Assembly: GCA_001414485.1 (NCBI GenBank)
Contig: LLEY01000101.1
Location: forward strand, 62,001 to 126,000
Source: Calycina herbarum
Lineage: Eukaryota; Ascomycota; Leotiomycetes; Helotiales; Pezizellaceae
DNA: 64,000 bases
Reading direction: 5' to 3'
The position numbers and the translations under genes are program-made. The notes below the pieces were generated by a model. That model did not search any database. It had not been told where the DNA came from and saw nothing but the letters and a program-made list of their open reading frames with translations. Of this stretch, positions 12,513-24,644 are shown piece by piece; within the stretch, counting starts at the first letter, position 1, and every line of letters starts with the position of its first letter.

Positions 12513-13873
12513 TCACCTATACAACAAATCCTCCACCATCTCCCCAATAGCCAAACTACTCGTCAAACCCGGACTTTCAATCCCTAACAGGTTCACAAAT
12601 CCATGATACCCTTCTTCCTTCTGAATAACAAAATCTATAAATCCCGTTCCGCTACCCACAGCACTTTTGTACGCTAACTTGGGTCGTATCCCGGCATAAT
12701 CAGGCACTATGGCATCCTCCTTCACATCGGGTAAGAATCGTTTGATCTGTTCAATCGCTTGATCGAGTCTTTCCGACGACACCGAAAGATTGTCCGGTGA
12801 GTCAACCCATTCAATATCAGGGCCAAAACGAATCCGACCACCAATATCCATAGTAAGATGGGTTCCCAAACCACCGAGTCCTGGTTCAGGAGCGGGGTAA
12901 ATGAGATGGGTTGTTTTCGGGTGAGGCGAGGAATAAGAAAAGTAGTTTCCTTTCGCGTAGTATTGCGTGCGATGACGACTTTCTGGGAGAATCATGTTGC
13001 TGACATCGCATGCTCCTAGACCGGCCGAATTTATTATCGTTTCAGCTGTGATGGTGTTTTCTTCGCCCGAAGCTTTATCAAGGGTCGTGATTTCCCAGCC
13101 TCCAGAACCATGATCTCCCAGAGGGGCAATTCTTACAACCGGAGTGTGAAGTACCACGTCCCCACCTCGATCCTCAAAATCTCCTAACAGGAATTGCATA
13201 AACGAATGCGAATCTATGATTCCTGTTGTGGGAGATGATAGGATTCCTACCTTTGCTCGAACAGAAGGTTCGAGCTTTGGTGCTTCGGTGAGGGAAACAA
13301 ATTCGGTGGGAATCCCAGATTGGGTCTGAGAAAATTTGTGGACTTTTACTAGTTCTTCCCATTGCTGGTTCGTTTGAGCGACAATCCATTTCCCGCAATT
13401 GTTGTGGGGGATGGAGTGTTTTTTGCAGAGCTCGTACATCATTTGTTTGCCTTTGATGCAGAGTTTGGTTTTGAGTGTATCAGCTGCATAGTAGAGACCT
13501 GCGTGAATGACCTGGTATAGAGGAGGTTAGTCTAGGGTTTGAGTGAATTGTCAAATAGAGCGTTGTTTTGACTTGACATTTGTTGGCTTGTAAAACTCAC
13601 TTCCGAATTCCGTGAGCTCGTCTCCATCCCAACCCCACCATTGCGTTCAATAAGAAGAGTGCTCGTTCCATCTCGTGCAGCCAATTGTCTCGCAATAGAT
13701 AATCCCACTGCACCCCCTCCAATGACCTAAAAAGACGGTCAGTTAATCTAGCCTTATCCACATTCCATTTCCCTTACAGCATGCGTAAAGTCTGCTCCTC
13801 TCGCCACTGAGGTAGAGAATTCCCTTGTTATCCCCCTACACGCAAATTGACGTCTTACCGAACGCGAAAACAT
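12513..13873 (-). CDS. FAD-dependent oxidoreductase, L-2-hydroxyglutarate dehydrogenase-like
   Basis: Predicted to oxidise L-2-hydroxyglutarate to 2-oxoglutarate in mitochondria, a metabolite-repair step. Three exons (13873-13778, 13726-13601, 13511-12513) give 1221 nt, 406 residues. The first about 28 residues ([20 protein letters not shown]) are rich in Arg and Ser with no acidic residues, as in a mitochondrial presequence. The FAD-binding dinucleotide motif [15 protein letters not shown] follows at about residues 34-48. [15 protein letters not shown] matches the human L2HGDH signature region, and CGKWIVA and [12 protein letters not shown] are further shared blocks. The C-terminal [15 protein letters not shown] is typical of DAO-fold enzymes. 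A related 2-hydroxyacid or glycine-oxidase specificity cannot be excluded. It lies head-to-tail with the G-alpha gene, far apart, with no sign of co-regulation. Confidence 0.9.
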
Positions 13874-15694
13874 CTTTGAAGGTTTTTTGGAATTGGGTTT
13901 GAGGTCTAGCTGAGGATGCAATTGGAATTGTGGAACGGTCTGTAACAGGGAAGACCAGCCGAGATAAGCTGATAAGCCCGCTATTGCTCGGGTTTCTGGC
14001 CCTTTCCAAGCTCGCGATAGACAATAAAAAAAAAGGCAGTAAGCGCTTGAGATTCCGCTTGAAATTCGTACTTGCCAACCTAGCTCTCTGTTCAAACCTT
14101 CTAATTCAAGGTAATTACCCTAAATACCTGGGACATTCTAAACCGGGTGGCTTGGAACAATGAAGTTCGATTGTCCCAGTGTATTTAGAGCAAAACATAG
14201 AAGGTTGGCACAACAATTTATTTACTGTCGCTTTTATTGACGACCGCGAGCCAAGCAGAAAGCGTAAGTATGTAAGATGGACATAATAACAGAAACAATA
14301 TGTCAAACTTTGGGTGGTTTATCCGCAAGTGGAAAGCCTACAATTCCAATTACTGTCAAGATGCTTTTCTTGAAAACTGTTTCCGTATTGATTGCTACGA
14401 GGATGAATGTGACACGAATTGCTCTGGTGCACTTAGAATAAGGCTTACTCATCTATTCTAGCTGTTGAAAATGGTTGTCGTCGTTTGAGAGATTGCGGGA
14501 CAATCAAAAATATTGTTCAGTTGACTGGCAAAAACCACTCGGAGGTTTGGCAATACAGCAATTCCACTATGACATTCAGAAGTCTAACTATGAGTCATTT
14601 TCTCCCCAAACAAGAGTATGAATTCTATTAAAAACCGGGCTTCGCTGCCGGTTTACGGTTCAATCTCAAACTTCCGTCTCCCAGAATTTCCGAGAGCGTA
14701 CCGTGCCGAGACATCTTCGTAAGTTGCCATTTGATTTCGTTGTGATAAAAAGCTGACCTAGATTTTTAGGACTTTTCTTTACGGCAAAGGGTCTATTTGG
14801 GTTTCGAGCTTTATGGGAGTAAGGGATAGGGGAGTAATTGAGAAAGGGAATTGTAGTTTCAAGCGAGAGGATCGAGAAGCAAGGCATCCCATGGATCGGT
14901 TGTGGAAGTCGGTGTAATTGGAATGTTAAAGAGATATCTGACAGTGATAAATTGAGTAAAAGTCCCGACTAAAGTTCCCTGTACACCTGGATAATATCCA
15001 AACAAAGGACATTATGCTAGAGCGCGTAGGACAGTTGAAAGAGGGGCATTAGTGTTTAAGATCAATTGTCATCTTTTAAATGAACACTTCTTGTAAGTTA
15101 ACTTATTTCATTTTATTCTACAAAACTTTTACAATAAAGATAGATGCGCGAAAGAAAGTGTCCAGCAACTAGTCCAGTAAAACATTTCCAGAACTTCCAC
15201 TCATGAAACCATCCAAGGCCAACCTCATTCTGAAATGGAATTATCCCGAGAAAGCTTCTCTAGAAACAGTATTCCAAGACTTATTTACAGTAAAAAACCT
15301 TGCGACTCACTTGAAGTTCAGAGGTTCAAATATTCAGGGACAGAAGAGTAAGTGAAGTAAAACACTTGATTGCTTAGATACTTTTTCAGCTCCATGAAAA
15401 CCAGATGAGTTCCACTGTAGTAGGGGAGGGAAGAAGATTTTATTATATTTCCCTAAAACAACGAACAACCCCCAAAGTGTATACTTCGGAGAGGGCAAGG
15501 AATGTACAATACACGTATAATCTGTCACAACCAAGCCCCCTTCATCTCAGTCTCCTTCCCAAAATTATATATACCATACCCCAAACCTAACCCCAAACAT
15601 CTCAAAACAGTCCTTGAACCCACCAGAACCATCCCAGTTTGTATCCCGATCGACTGAAAATGATAACACCCCAAAGATATCCCCCAAAAGAAAA
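13874..15694. other. intergenic, with an imperfect inverted repeat
   Basis: 1.8 kb without a supported gene. It contains the flavoprotein promoter at its left end and probably the MTC6 3' UTR at its right end. An imperfect inverted repeat lies at 14120-14188, and a short hairpin AAACCGG/CCGGTTT lies near 14634-14656. Open frames are short and have no family match. Confidence 0.5.
14120..14188. repeat. imperfect inverted repeat
   Basis: CTAAATACCTGGGACA at about 14120-14134 is matched on the other strand at about 14172-14188, with one extra base in the right arm. The arms are about 16 bp and flank a loop of about 37 bp. It lies about 250 bp upstream of the flavoprotein start. It could be a regulatory hairpin or a remnant of a small inverted-repeat transposon. 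Confidence 0.55.
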
Positions 15695-17735
15695 TCATGA
15701 TGGGACACCTTCATAAATAAACCCATCACCACCCCTCTTCCTACTCCTCTTTTTAATCTTATGATTCCCCCTCGCCTTAACAAAGATTGTCAAAGCAGTA
15801 ATGATCAACACGATGATCGCTCCAATAGTAGGGACCTATTCATCATTCATTAGCCACCCTCTCGTCCCATGACACATAGCAACTTCCCCTCCAGCACCTT
15901 GGAGCAAAAGAACAGAAGGGGTAAGACTGAAAAAAGTCACCCACAAGAATAATCCTCTTCCTCATAAACTCCTCCTCAACATCACTAATCTTCCACAAAC
16001 AAGCCGCCTCACTACCCCCCATAACCCAACACCCCACCTCATCCAACTCATTGTAATCAACCCATACCTTCCCTCCACCTTCCCCATTACCCCCTAGCCT
16101 TTCCCTCACAACCCCAAACAAATAACTATTCTCCAACCCAGTCCTCGGAGCCGCAAAGCTGTATCCCCTCCCACAACCCTCCTCAGCATCAGCATAAACC
16201 CTCGTCGTGGCACTAAGTGTCCAATTCCATGGCTGTCCCGTAGCACGACATGCTGCGTAGTGACTGGTGGTGCAATCGGAATTTACCCAACGACCAGAGG
16301 AGGAATCCATGGTTGCGCAGTGGTAGGGGTTGGTTTTATTCGTTGCGCTGGTGGTGTTGTAAGATCTTGGTTCTCCTTCTGCCCAAGACCATATGGTGGC
16401 TTGCGTGTAATTTTTGTAAGGGAGGAAAGATTGGAATGTCGTTGTATCTCGTAAAAGCGAGGTATTCAAAAAGGGAGAAAGTCCACAACCCGGCGAGTTT
16501 CGAGTGAGATTGAGAAGAGGCCCAAGATCTTCTCCAATCGTAGTAGGAAATGCGAAGTCCAGAATTGTGGAAGCCTCAGCCCAAGAAGTCTTACCCCCCA
16601 ACCCAAAGTTAGAACTCGAATTCTGGAATAAACATCCCTCGACAACTCCCCCATTCGCCGTCCCCATGACATTCCTCTCATTCCTCAAATACCCGGAGGG
16701 GAATATCGTATCTTCATCATTAGTAAAATTATACCCACCCATCTGAGGATCCACATCCCCCCATCCAAGTAACAACCTCTTCTCCCTATAAAACTCCAGA
16801 AAGCTAGCACTAGGCCATCCATCAACCGTAGAAGCTATTTTGAATTCATCCAACGAGATGTTATAATAATCGGATGAGGGTCGATATTTTTCTGCTACCG
16901 TGTACCAACTTCCGTTGATATTTGCTCTTTCTGACGCCAGGTTTTGAGGCGTGTATAGGACATCTGAGAGGTTGGAGTTGAATATCTCGCTCAGAAGTTT
17001 TGAGTCTGAAGGAAGTCTGGAGGGAGTTGGCGGTGGAGAGAGGGGGGTGGATATGTTTGTGGAGGCGTGTATGTTGATGTATATGTAAAGTAAGTGGGCG
17101 GCAAGGGTGGTATCTGTTTTTGAGATGTAATCCGATAACAAACTCGTGAATTTCGTGAGGGTGAAATCCGAGGTACAGTTGTAAATCCCCGTTGGAGAGA
17201 CCTCAATATTCTGATTTCCAGGGAGACTCGAGGTAGCCGGTAAGGATGTCGAGGAACTTGTCGTCGAAGTGGTGGTATCAATACTGCTTGTAGTCGTACC
17301 AAGTTGTCTCCCATCCAACCCCGTTTTAAAAGCCGCACTCGACCCTCCAACACCATCCCCAAACCACGGACAAAAACTCCAAGTCCCCCCTCCTTTATCC
17401 CAGAAAATATCAACTTCCAACCGCCGAAAGCCCACAGCAAGTAAATTACTCAAACACTTCCCCAAGTCGCCTCCATATCCACAAACAGCACTGACGGAGA
17501 CCCCCGGCTCAGTGATGAAATTAATGGGAATCCTCAGTCCGAGATCTCTTTGAGACTATGAAAGGTTAGTAAACTAGAACCAACCAAGATGGAGACTGAA
17601 GTATGAGAGAGTTTTGTGAGAAGATGCGAGAGAGTGAGAGAGATAAGAACCCACCAAAACAGCAGTCGCCCCCTCATTCCTAACCTCAAGTCCCTCATCA
17701 GGAGAATAACTCCCACTCATCGTCCCACTACTCAT
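15695..17735 (-). CDS. MTC6: maintenance of telomere capping protein 6 (MTC6) family
   Basis: Fungus-specific single-pass membrane glycoprotein; the yeast gene was named for genetic interaction with telomere-capping mutants, and its biochemical role is unclear. Three exons (17735-17655, 17555-15945, 15835-15695) total 1833 nt, 610 residues. The conserved N-terminal block SQRDLGLRIPINFIT begins in exon 2, followed by GKCLSNLLAVGFRRLEVDIF and TWSFCPWF. The long lumenal part has many N-glycosylation sequons (for example NFT, NGS, NLT, NYT, NKT) and a Cys-rich segment around HYAACRATGQPW. Exon 3 encodes a membrane helix (about residues 566-586, LVPTIGAIIVLIITALTIFV), a basic tail and the terminal YEGVPS typical of the family. 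A second in-frame ATG at 17720 is an equally possible start. No clear signal peptide is visible. Confidence 0.92.
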
Positions 17736-19191
17736 CCCACCAACTCTCTTCCTCGCATACCCAAAAATGGAAAGTTGAAAAGCCCGTACTCGTATGAAAT
17801 GAAAAAGTGCGGATATCACCTAATCATCATCATCGGATACCCCGGAAAAGGCAACCCACCCAACAAACCAACAAACAAGATTCACTCCCAATCCCCAGTA
17901 TTACTTCTCAACTACCAAAATTATCATTATCCAAGGATCCCGGAACACAGCCAATTGGTGAATCAAGGTTGATTGGGCAAAAATTAGATTTTTAGATTTT
18001 TTAAAGACCATGACGTTGGGCAACTTTTCTAGCTTACTCTCTAAACGAGGGACCCAATGCGCTACAGTTAGTGGTCTTGGGCCCAGTTGGCAGGAGCATA
18101 GCAACCACCTAATTAAAGCAAGCATCCAAGCAATTCTAGATAGAATCCAGCCATAATTTCAGTAAATTTTCTCGACGTCTATGGACTATCAAAGGTGCTT
18201 TTTGATTGATACGGCGTGCGAGTGTTCCCCCCCGCGATTCGTTTTCGAGGACAAGAAAGCATGTATATGATGGGAGGGTGTATACTGGGTGGAGTCGTGC
18301 CTTCCCTTCTCGTCGTGAGTCCAGGTTGACAAGAGGGACGGAGGGACTCTGTGGTTGTGGTGGTCGACCGTTGAAGTTAGGGAAGGAACGACACGACCTC
18401 CCTCTCAACTCGCCATCGGCATAGCCTAGGGAATTATGTCGGCTGCCGTAAAGAATCGCATCAATCACTCACGGGTCTCTTCATTATCAAAGACAGAGCC
18501 TAGCGCCAGGAGAAGGGGAACAGACTGAGACTTAAAATCGGGCCCTTTCCCCGGCGCCATTTACGCCACGGGGCACTTCAGTGAGAGTTAGAGCAGTACT
18601 CATGACAGCCACAAAACTCAATTGGACCTGGTGTGTGTGGTGGACATTTTCGAAATTTTATATAATTTGTTTTTATTCTACTCTGTCAGAGTGTTATTTT
18701 CATTTCCAACCCCTATTTTCCCTCGTTCATAAACCAACCACCCCGTCATGAATCATCCACATCACCAACCTCATCACTATCCCACCATCCATCCCTAAAG
18801 AGGAGAGAGAGAGAGAAAGAGAAACAAAAAAGGTATCCCAACATAAAAAAAAGAACCTAGACATAAAGTAACCAATACACCCCCCCTTCTAACTCCCCCC
18901 CAATCCCATCATAATGGCATCATTACAACCATGAAAAAAAAAAAACAAGTAGGGAAAAACTCCAACGATGGCTCGCTCAGTAAATCTCTAAAGGCAGTCC
19001 TCCGCAGAAAATGCAAATCAGATCTTGTGGTGCTGTACATATAAAGTAAAAAGAAAAACAGGAAAGGAAAATGGTTGCAAGCGTTTTTGCGATATATAGT
19101 TAGTTCTCTTCAGAGAGAAATGAAGAAAATAGGGTATTATGTTAAAACGTATTGGTACAGGAGACAAAAGAAAATTTGGCATTCTTCGGAA
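17736..19191. other. intergenic between MTC6 and the PH-domain gene
   Basis: 1.46 kb without a supported gene. The left part should hold the MTC6 promoter. The right part (about 18.6-19.19 kb) is A- and C-rich, with an AGAGAGAGAG tract near 18800 and an A12 run near 18932-18950, in keeping with the 3' UTR of the gene that ends at 19192. Confidence 0.5.
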
Positions 19192-21786
19192 TCAAGAAGC
19201 CATCGAGTTTCTGTATCGAAGATGAGGCGTCGATGCCTTCAACATAGCAGCATTTTGCGGCGGAGGCAAAGGCGGCAGAGCACATCGTGGCGGCGGTGCC
19301 GGAGGTGGACCGGTGACCAAGACCGGCAAACTTTGACGTCCTGCAAGCTTCTTCTCCTTCAGTGGATCGCGGTGTGCTGATGGCGGAGTAGGTGGTTTTG
19401 AGCTTGCTTGTCTAGCCCTCAAGTTTGAGTTTGAATTCAATGTCCTCAGAGCATTTGCTGTAGCCGATTCATTTGAAATTACACGAGGTCTCAAAGAGAC
19501 TTGACTCAGGTTATGAGAAGTATAGAGTGGCGATTCCTCAGTTGTCCGTACTTGCATGCTTTTTGGACGACGAAGTTTGCCATGGGTATGGGAGGATACT
19601 ATGTATCCGTCGAAGCTTCCGTTTTCGACAGTCAAGTGATTAGACTTGGTCATGGCCCCGATATGTGGTCCATTTAGAAGAGGAGCTACGATTAAAGCAG
19701 CTTCCACATCCGGGCTCTTATAATTTCGTGGATCCCCGTTCATGTCGTTAAGTGTCTGCATACTCGAGTAGCGTCGAGGAAATTGAAAGTCCATGAATGT
19801 GTCCTTATTGGAAGAGTTTTGTGGCATGAAGCTTGATCTGCGGTCTGAGTTGGATTGTCGACTGTAACTATCCCCAAGTGATGACTTGATCTGGGGACTA
19901 TTTTCGACCGCAGATTGGAAGACAAGAGTAGTCGTGGTAAGTCCGGAAGTATAATGTGAGGATTCCGACGGAATATCTGGCAATGCCTTATCCTTTCGCT
20001 CAGGCGAAGCTGTTGTAACGTTCGGTGGAGTTAAAAAATCCGTTCCGGTATAACTAAGCGGCGGGCCTTTAGCAGCAGAGAATCTCTTAGCAGATGGGAC
20101 ACTGAAGTTCGGTGTCGTAGGAGACTGCGATCGAATAGGGCGGGACTGGCCACTGCCATAAGTAGAGTGAGGTCTGTATTGACTTGGCGTATTGGCTTCA
20201 AGAACGGGAATAGGCATGGTCTGCATAGATCTTCGACGTTCGTTTATTGCTGAAGCATTTGGTCTTAGCCGTGCATCTTCAATAGATATCTTTGGAGGAT
20301 GGTAATCATCTAAAGTAGAACAGCTCTCCCTCGTGGGTGAAGTAGAAGGAGACGAGCATTGTGATGTATACAAAGTCCTTTGCCCAGAACTCATCATCGA
20401 AAATCGATTTGTGTTTTCTCTCAAGAATTCCAGATGATGTCCATCCTCACTTTCTGCAACCGAATCTTGGATATAGCAATTGTGAGGCTCTATGAGATCG
20501 GGGTGTGTTTCTTCGTAACTTTCTTCACCCGGGCTATCGTTCCACGGAGATGTTGGACTTGCCGGGGAGGTGGGACCGGAACGATCTGGACTTGTTTGGA
20601 CCAAATATCTATGACTTGGTTGGGCTTTTAATTGCATGATTTTTTCGTCGGGTTTTGGTTTTCCAGTCTCTGAAGCATGCTTTTTACCACCCAAAGCTTC
20701 GATCTCCCTTCTTACCACAGCAAGCCAGGAGTCCATATCCTCAGCACAGTCCATAACTAGAAGTAAGCTAGTAGCCGTTCTTCGATAGTCCGCTCCCCGA
20801 AATGCGAGCCGAGATAGAAGTGATCTCGAATCTGCGGTAGGCGCGCCGTCAGGGTCCATTGCTTGCGAAATTTGAAGAACCCAATGCTTCCCTGGAATAG
20901 CATCGCTGGCGAATGCCACCGAGTCTTTCCCAAGTTGCATCATTTTTTCCGGTAGTCGATCAAATGATCCATCCCCTGAATATTGAAGGAGATACCCAGA
21001 TGTTACAAGAACAAATATCTTCCGAGTCCAGTCTGCTTTTGACATCGAGCCTGATATCTGCCTGCGATGTTTGCTTTTCGCCTTTTCGTTCTTCTTAGCG
21101 GCAGCCGAGTTTTGTTCCAGGTTCCCCGATTCTTCCGACGTTTGACCAACACCCTCTCTCAAGCTGTGATTCCTGCTATGGTTATTCAGGCGCAGAATGG
21201 CATCGGCTGATAATGTCGAAGCTGCCAATGTCGCATGTTTGACAGCCTGGGGGTAGGCTTGGAATAGTGGCGGCGGGTCCCATGCTGCCGATGTTCTTGT
21301 CAGGGGACGAGGAGAAGGCTTTGTTGGTTTTGGACTTGGTTTAGGGATCTGCTTCTTTGGCTTGACCGACTTTGGCTTGAAGTTCATTCGAGAGGATCGT
21401 CCTATCCGTGAGGCAGGTGTTGCGGGTGTGGCAGGAGTCGCAGGACTTGTAGCAGTGGTGGATCTCGTTATTGAGAGGCTCGTTCGATCGTCCTTGTTGT
21501 GAAAACTGCTGGATATGGTAGACACAGGTTCCTCCAGCACCGGTGAAACGATACTCTTTTCCATCTGCCCTCTTGTCCTTGTAAATATCCCGCGCAAGCC
21601 CCCCTTTGACGCTCGCCTATTGATCTTCTTCCCCGCCAGCGGCACTCGATTGTCCTCGGACGTAGAGAATTCCATTGGAGGCGGTCGTGCTCGGCGATTG
21701 AAGGAGAAAGCTGACGCAGGAGGATTGAATCTGTGATTTGGATCCGTATCCCGAAAGGCCGAATTCGCCAGGTCGGTGTCGGCCAT
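19192..21786 (-). CDS. PH-domain protein, fungus-specific
   Basis: Single-exon gene of 864 residues starting at ATG (MADTDLANSA); the open frame continues upstream only from a TTG. A pleckstrin-homology fold is recognisable at about residues 245-370: KADWTRKIFVLVTSGYLLQYS opens it and MDSWLAVVRREIEAL forms the C-terminal helix. The rest is low-complexity and probably disordered: a basic N-terminus, repeated ATPATPATPAS near residues 114-126, a Pro/Lys-rich stretch KPSPKPTKPSPRP, and a long Ser/Pro-rich C-terminal half ending in Pro-rich PPPAPPPRCALPPLPPPQ. This design suggests a membrane- or cortex-associated scaffold, with the Pro-rich tail a possible SH3 or profilin ligand. That role is inference; I do not recognise a named orthologue. 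Confidence 0.88.
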   Translation of the reverse strand: MADTDLANSAFRDTDPNHRFNPPASAFSFNRRARPPPMEFSTSEDNRVPLAGKKINRRASKGGLRGIFTRTRGQMEKSIVSPVLEEPVSTISSSFHNKDDRTSLSITRSTTATSPATPATPATPASRIGRSSRMNFKPKSVKPKKQIPKPSPKPTKPSPRPLTRTSAAWDPPPLFQAYPQAVKHATLAASTLSADAILRLNNHSRNHSLREGVGQTSEESGNLEQNSAAAKKNEKAKSKHRRQISGSMSKADWTRKIFVLVTSGYLLQYSGDGSFDRLPEKMMQLGKDSVAFASDAIPGKHWVLQISQAMDPDGAPTADSRSLLSRLAFRGADYRRTATSLLLVMDCAEDMDSWLAVVRREIEALGGKKHASETGKPKPDEKIMQLKAQPSHRYLVQTSPDRSGPTSPASPTSPWNDSPGEESYEETHPDLIEPHNCYIQDSVAESEDGHHLEFLRENTNRFSMMSSGQRTLYTSQCSSPSTSPTRESCSTLDDYHPPKISIEDARLRPNASAINERRRSMQTMPIPVLEANTPSQYRPHSTYGSGQSRPIRSQSPTTPNFSVPSAKRFSAAKGPPLSYTGTDFLTPPNVTTASPERKDKALPDIPSESSHYTSGLTTTTLVFQSAVENSPQIKSSLGDSYSRQSNSDRRSSFMPQNSSNKDTFMDFQFPRRYSSMQTLNDMNGDPRNYKSPDVEAALIVAPLLNGPHIGAMTKSNHLTVENGSFDGYIVSSHTHGKLRRPKSMQVRTTEESPLYTSHNLSQVSLRPRVISNESATANALRTLNSNSNLRARQASSKPPTPPSAHRDPLKEKKLAGRQSLPVLVTGPPPAPPPRCALPPLPPPQNAAMLKASTPHLRYRNSMAS

Positions 21787-24644
21787 CTTATATATCCCCC
21801 TTCCCTCCAACGGAATGTATTTGTTCCTCCTACTCCCGGCAATGAAGACTCGTTGTTTTGTTTATGTTTTCTTTTCGTATCCAAGCAAGTAATGTTGCAA
21901 GTCACTAGGGTTCGTTAATGCGGCGGGAACAGGATATCCCAGTCAGAGACTCGGGATTTAATGGTATTGTTGAAAACGTGTAGGCCAGCTCAATGCCGCT
22001 ACCCATCCGGAGCCCAATTCCCTGGTTCTCCTCAATAATGGCAAATTGAAAAGTTCAATGCTAAAAGGACAAATTGGCGATTCAAAGGCGGATGTGGATT
22101 AGAAAGTGGTGTAATTCGAGTCATGAAAGGACGAAAGGATTACGAGGCGAGCGCGCGAGAGATGACGAGAGAACATTGGAAACAAACAGGTGGTTCCAGC
22201 TTCGTTTAAGTTGGGTAGGGCGGAGTCGTGAGCGCGTGGTTTCCTAGGATTCGGGAAGAGGAAGCCGTTTCGAAGTGGGTGGTGGGGTAGAGTCTCCAAT
22301 GGATGGAGGATACGAGTTGTGTACGTGTTGGGAGGAACACGAATGGATGGATGGCAAAAACGAGTCAAGTATTTTGAAGCAATTCCAAGGCGCAAAAATC
22401 AAAAAGTAGAAGCGTAGAAGCAGAGAAAGAGGGAGCCGCCGGGCCAGAAGAAGATGACATGGGTATTCACTATGCACGGCCGTCATATTGAACCTTCACC
22501 TTCAACCAAACTTCCCTGGGACAGTGGGAACAGTGGGAACAGTGGGAAGAGGCTGGAAGAGGGCCATCACGGGCACAGACCGGGCTCTTCTGCAGGTGGT
22601 GTCGGTGTCCAAGCCCATGTCTATTATGCTCCTTCCTTGTGCATAGGGCTTGGATCGTTGGATCCCTAGTGGTTGAAATCGCCCCGGGATCTCGAAAGAC
22701 CTCCTTGCGGTGCTTGCTCTTGCTCTTGCTCTCTTTTGCCGTTGGGTCGCGGCTGCACCTGTGCTCAGGCAGAAGAAAGTTTTTTCCGAGATGATGACAA
22801 GATTGCCAGATTACCTCTCGATAATTTCGACTTTTTTATTCGATCATTGGTGCTGGAGCAAATTGCGGAATACGTATGTACGAAGAGAAACTAACTGCCT
22901 TGATTCTTGCACTGCACTTGGAAATGGAAATGGAAATGGGGGGCGGAAGGGATTACCCCTCAATCCGGCCTTCCAACAACGTCGCTCACGTCGCTCACGT
23001 CGCGTCTGTTGGCGCCCAACGAACCACTGCCCACATCTACACAGAAAATGACCCGCTAACGGGGGGTAGACAAGAGACTACAGGACACTAACTCAGGTAC
23101 GCGCCGCCCACTGCAGCGTAACATTACCCTCCCCTCTTACCACCAGTAGCTAGGCCTCTTGCTGCGGTGTGGTGGGTGTGGTGGGTGTGGTGGGAGGGTG
23201 TCAAGGTGTCAAGGTGTTCACGGTGACGATCTGTGCGGGATGATTGACGATTGATGATTGATGATAGGGGAATCGGAAAATAGGGAAAGGAGATCAATCA
23301 AGCGCCCGAGGTTCAGATGATCTGAATGATACGATGCACATGGCGAGAGATGAAAGGGCGAAGAAGAATAGCCTCAATGGACCGATCATCGCAGACAATT
23401 CGAAGTTAGGTTCCGGAACAATTCGAGGTGGAAACGAGACATGCAGCGTGAACCATCATCTGTCTGGTGCTTCGTACGGAGTACTTACAAATGGATTTTC
23501 TAGAAAATGCCAACGTGCACGTCTTTCTTCATATGCCGGCTACACTCCGTACCCCAGGCCAAGAGCCCTTTCATGTTGCATTGCTGTTCGACGGGTAATC
23601 GCACCGGTACCAAGTATCAGTCCTTCACCTCTCTATGCGACATACGCGTCGTCGAATCAAAGTTTTCTCGACAATCGAAACGCTTCTCGCGCAAACTTTG
23701 TGAACACCGTGTTCGACCTGGACATGCAAGACAGAGATGGTGTGGTCACTCTGAGGTGCCCTTGAAACGAGCGCCATGGATGCGATGCAATGTGTAGGCG
23801 TGCGACGAGATGTTGCAAGGACCCCACCGGCGGAAGAACGTCTATTGGAGCAACTGATAGCGATGAACGCCTTTGCGCCCCCAATGCGAGGTTGGTGTTG
23901 AAGGTGGTGTGTTGAACACAACCTTGGAATTGCGGCAGCCCGTTACGAGTACTTGGGTCGGAAGAGAGAAATGAATCAGCTGAGCAGTTCCGCCAACCAG
24001 CTTTGCACGATATGTGCTTCAGGGAAAGAGGCTGGCACCTGCCTCTCCGGCTTATTGTTCCAATTTGGTAGGGCAATGGAAAAACGAGATGGAACATTAA
24101 CCCACATCTTCTCGAACAATCATTTCAATTGACCAAAATTCCGGGGTTAATGTTTCTATGAGGCAGGTACGAACCTGCAGATTTCCTGCCGAGCCCTTCC
24201 ATCCATTTTTAAACTTTTACTTTTCCCCGAAACACTTCGAAAAGAGGCTGGGGAAGTAAAAGATAAAAGTCAATCGGGTTTCGACATGCCGAGTACGGGG
24301 TACAAACTTACTCCGCCCAGCTTAATTCAAGACTTCACCAAGACTGAAAATAGTGGAGAAAACTCGCCCTTGCTAAATTCCAATTCGTGGACAAGATGAC
24401 TTCTATTGAGATATAGAAGGTAGATAAATTGGTGAGACCCTACTACACCCCCCTCCCCTTGAAATACAGGCAATCATCATGAATGACAAACCAGTCATCT
24501 CAGTTCGCGCTCATATCGCAAAGGCATCAATAAAAACTTTTATCTAACTAATTTCTTTTTCCCTGTCAAAGTTTCCATGCCAATGCTAGCTATGCCATAA
24601 CAAATTCAACCTATATCAAATTACAGGATATCCACCAAGTAACA
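21787..24644. other. intergenic, promoter of the PH-domain gene and repeat cluster
   Basis: 2.86 kb without a supported gene. The left part is the presumed promoter of the PH-domain gene (TATATAAG lies just before its ATG). A second cluster of different short tandem repeats occupies about 22.52-23.26 kb. From 23.3 to 24.2 kb no structure stands out, and the last about 200 bp are probably the NAA15 3' UTR. Confidence 0.5.
22524..23262. repeat. second cluster of unrelated short tandem repeats
   Basis: Several different perfect arrays fall within 740 bp: ACAGTGGGA units near 22520-22548, GCTCTT units near 22710-22735, GGAAAT units near 22919-22938, GTCGCTCAC units near 22980-23002, GGTGTGGTG units near 23170-23192, TCAAGGTG units near 23199-23217, and GATTGAT units near 23242-23262. 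The pattern mirrors the cluster at 8.4-9.5 kb, though the unit sequences differ. Confidence 0.8.

Noticed and set aside
22099..22486. Two overlapping frames upstream of the PH-domain gene
   Set aside because: Short, Pro/Ser/His-rich, no domain; they lie in the presumed promoter.
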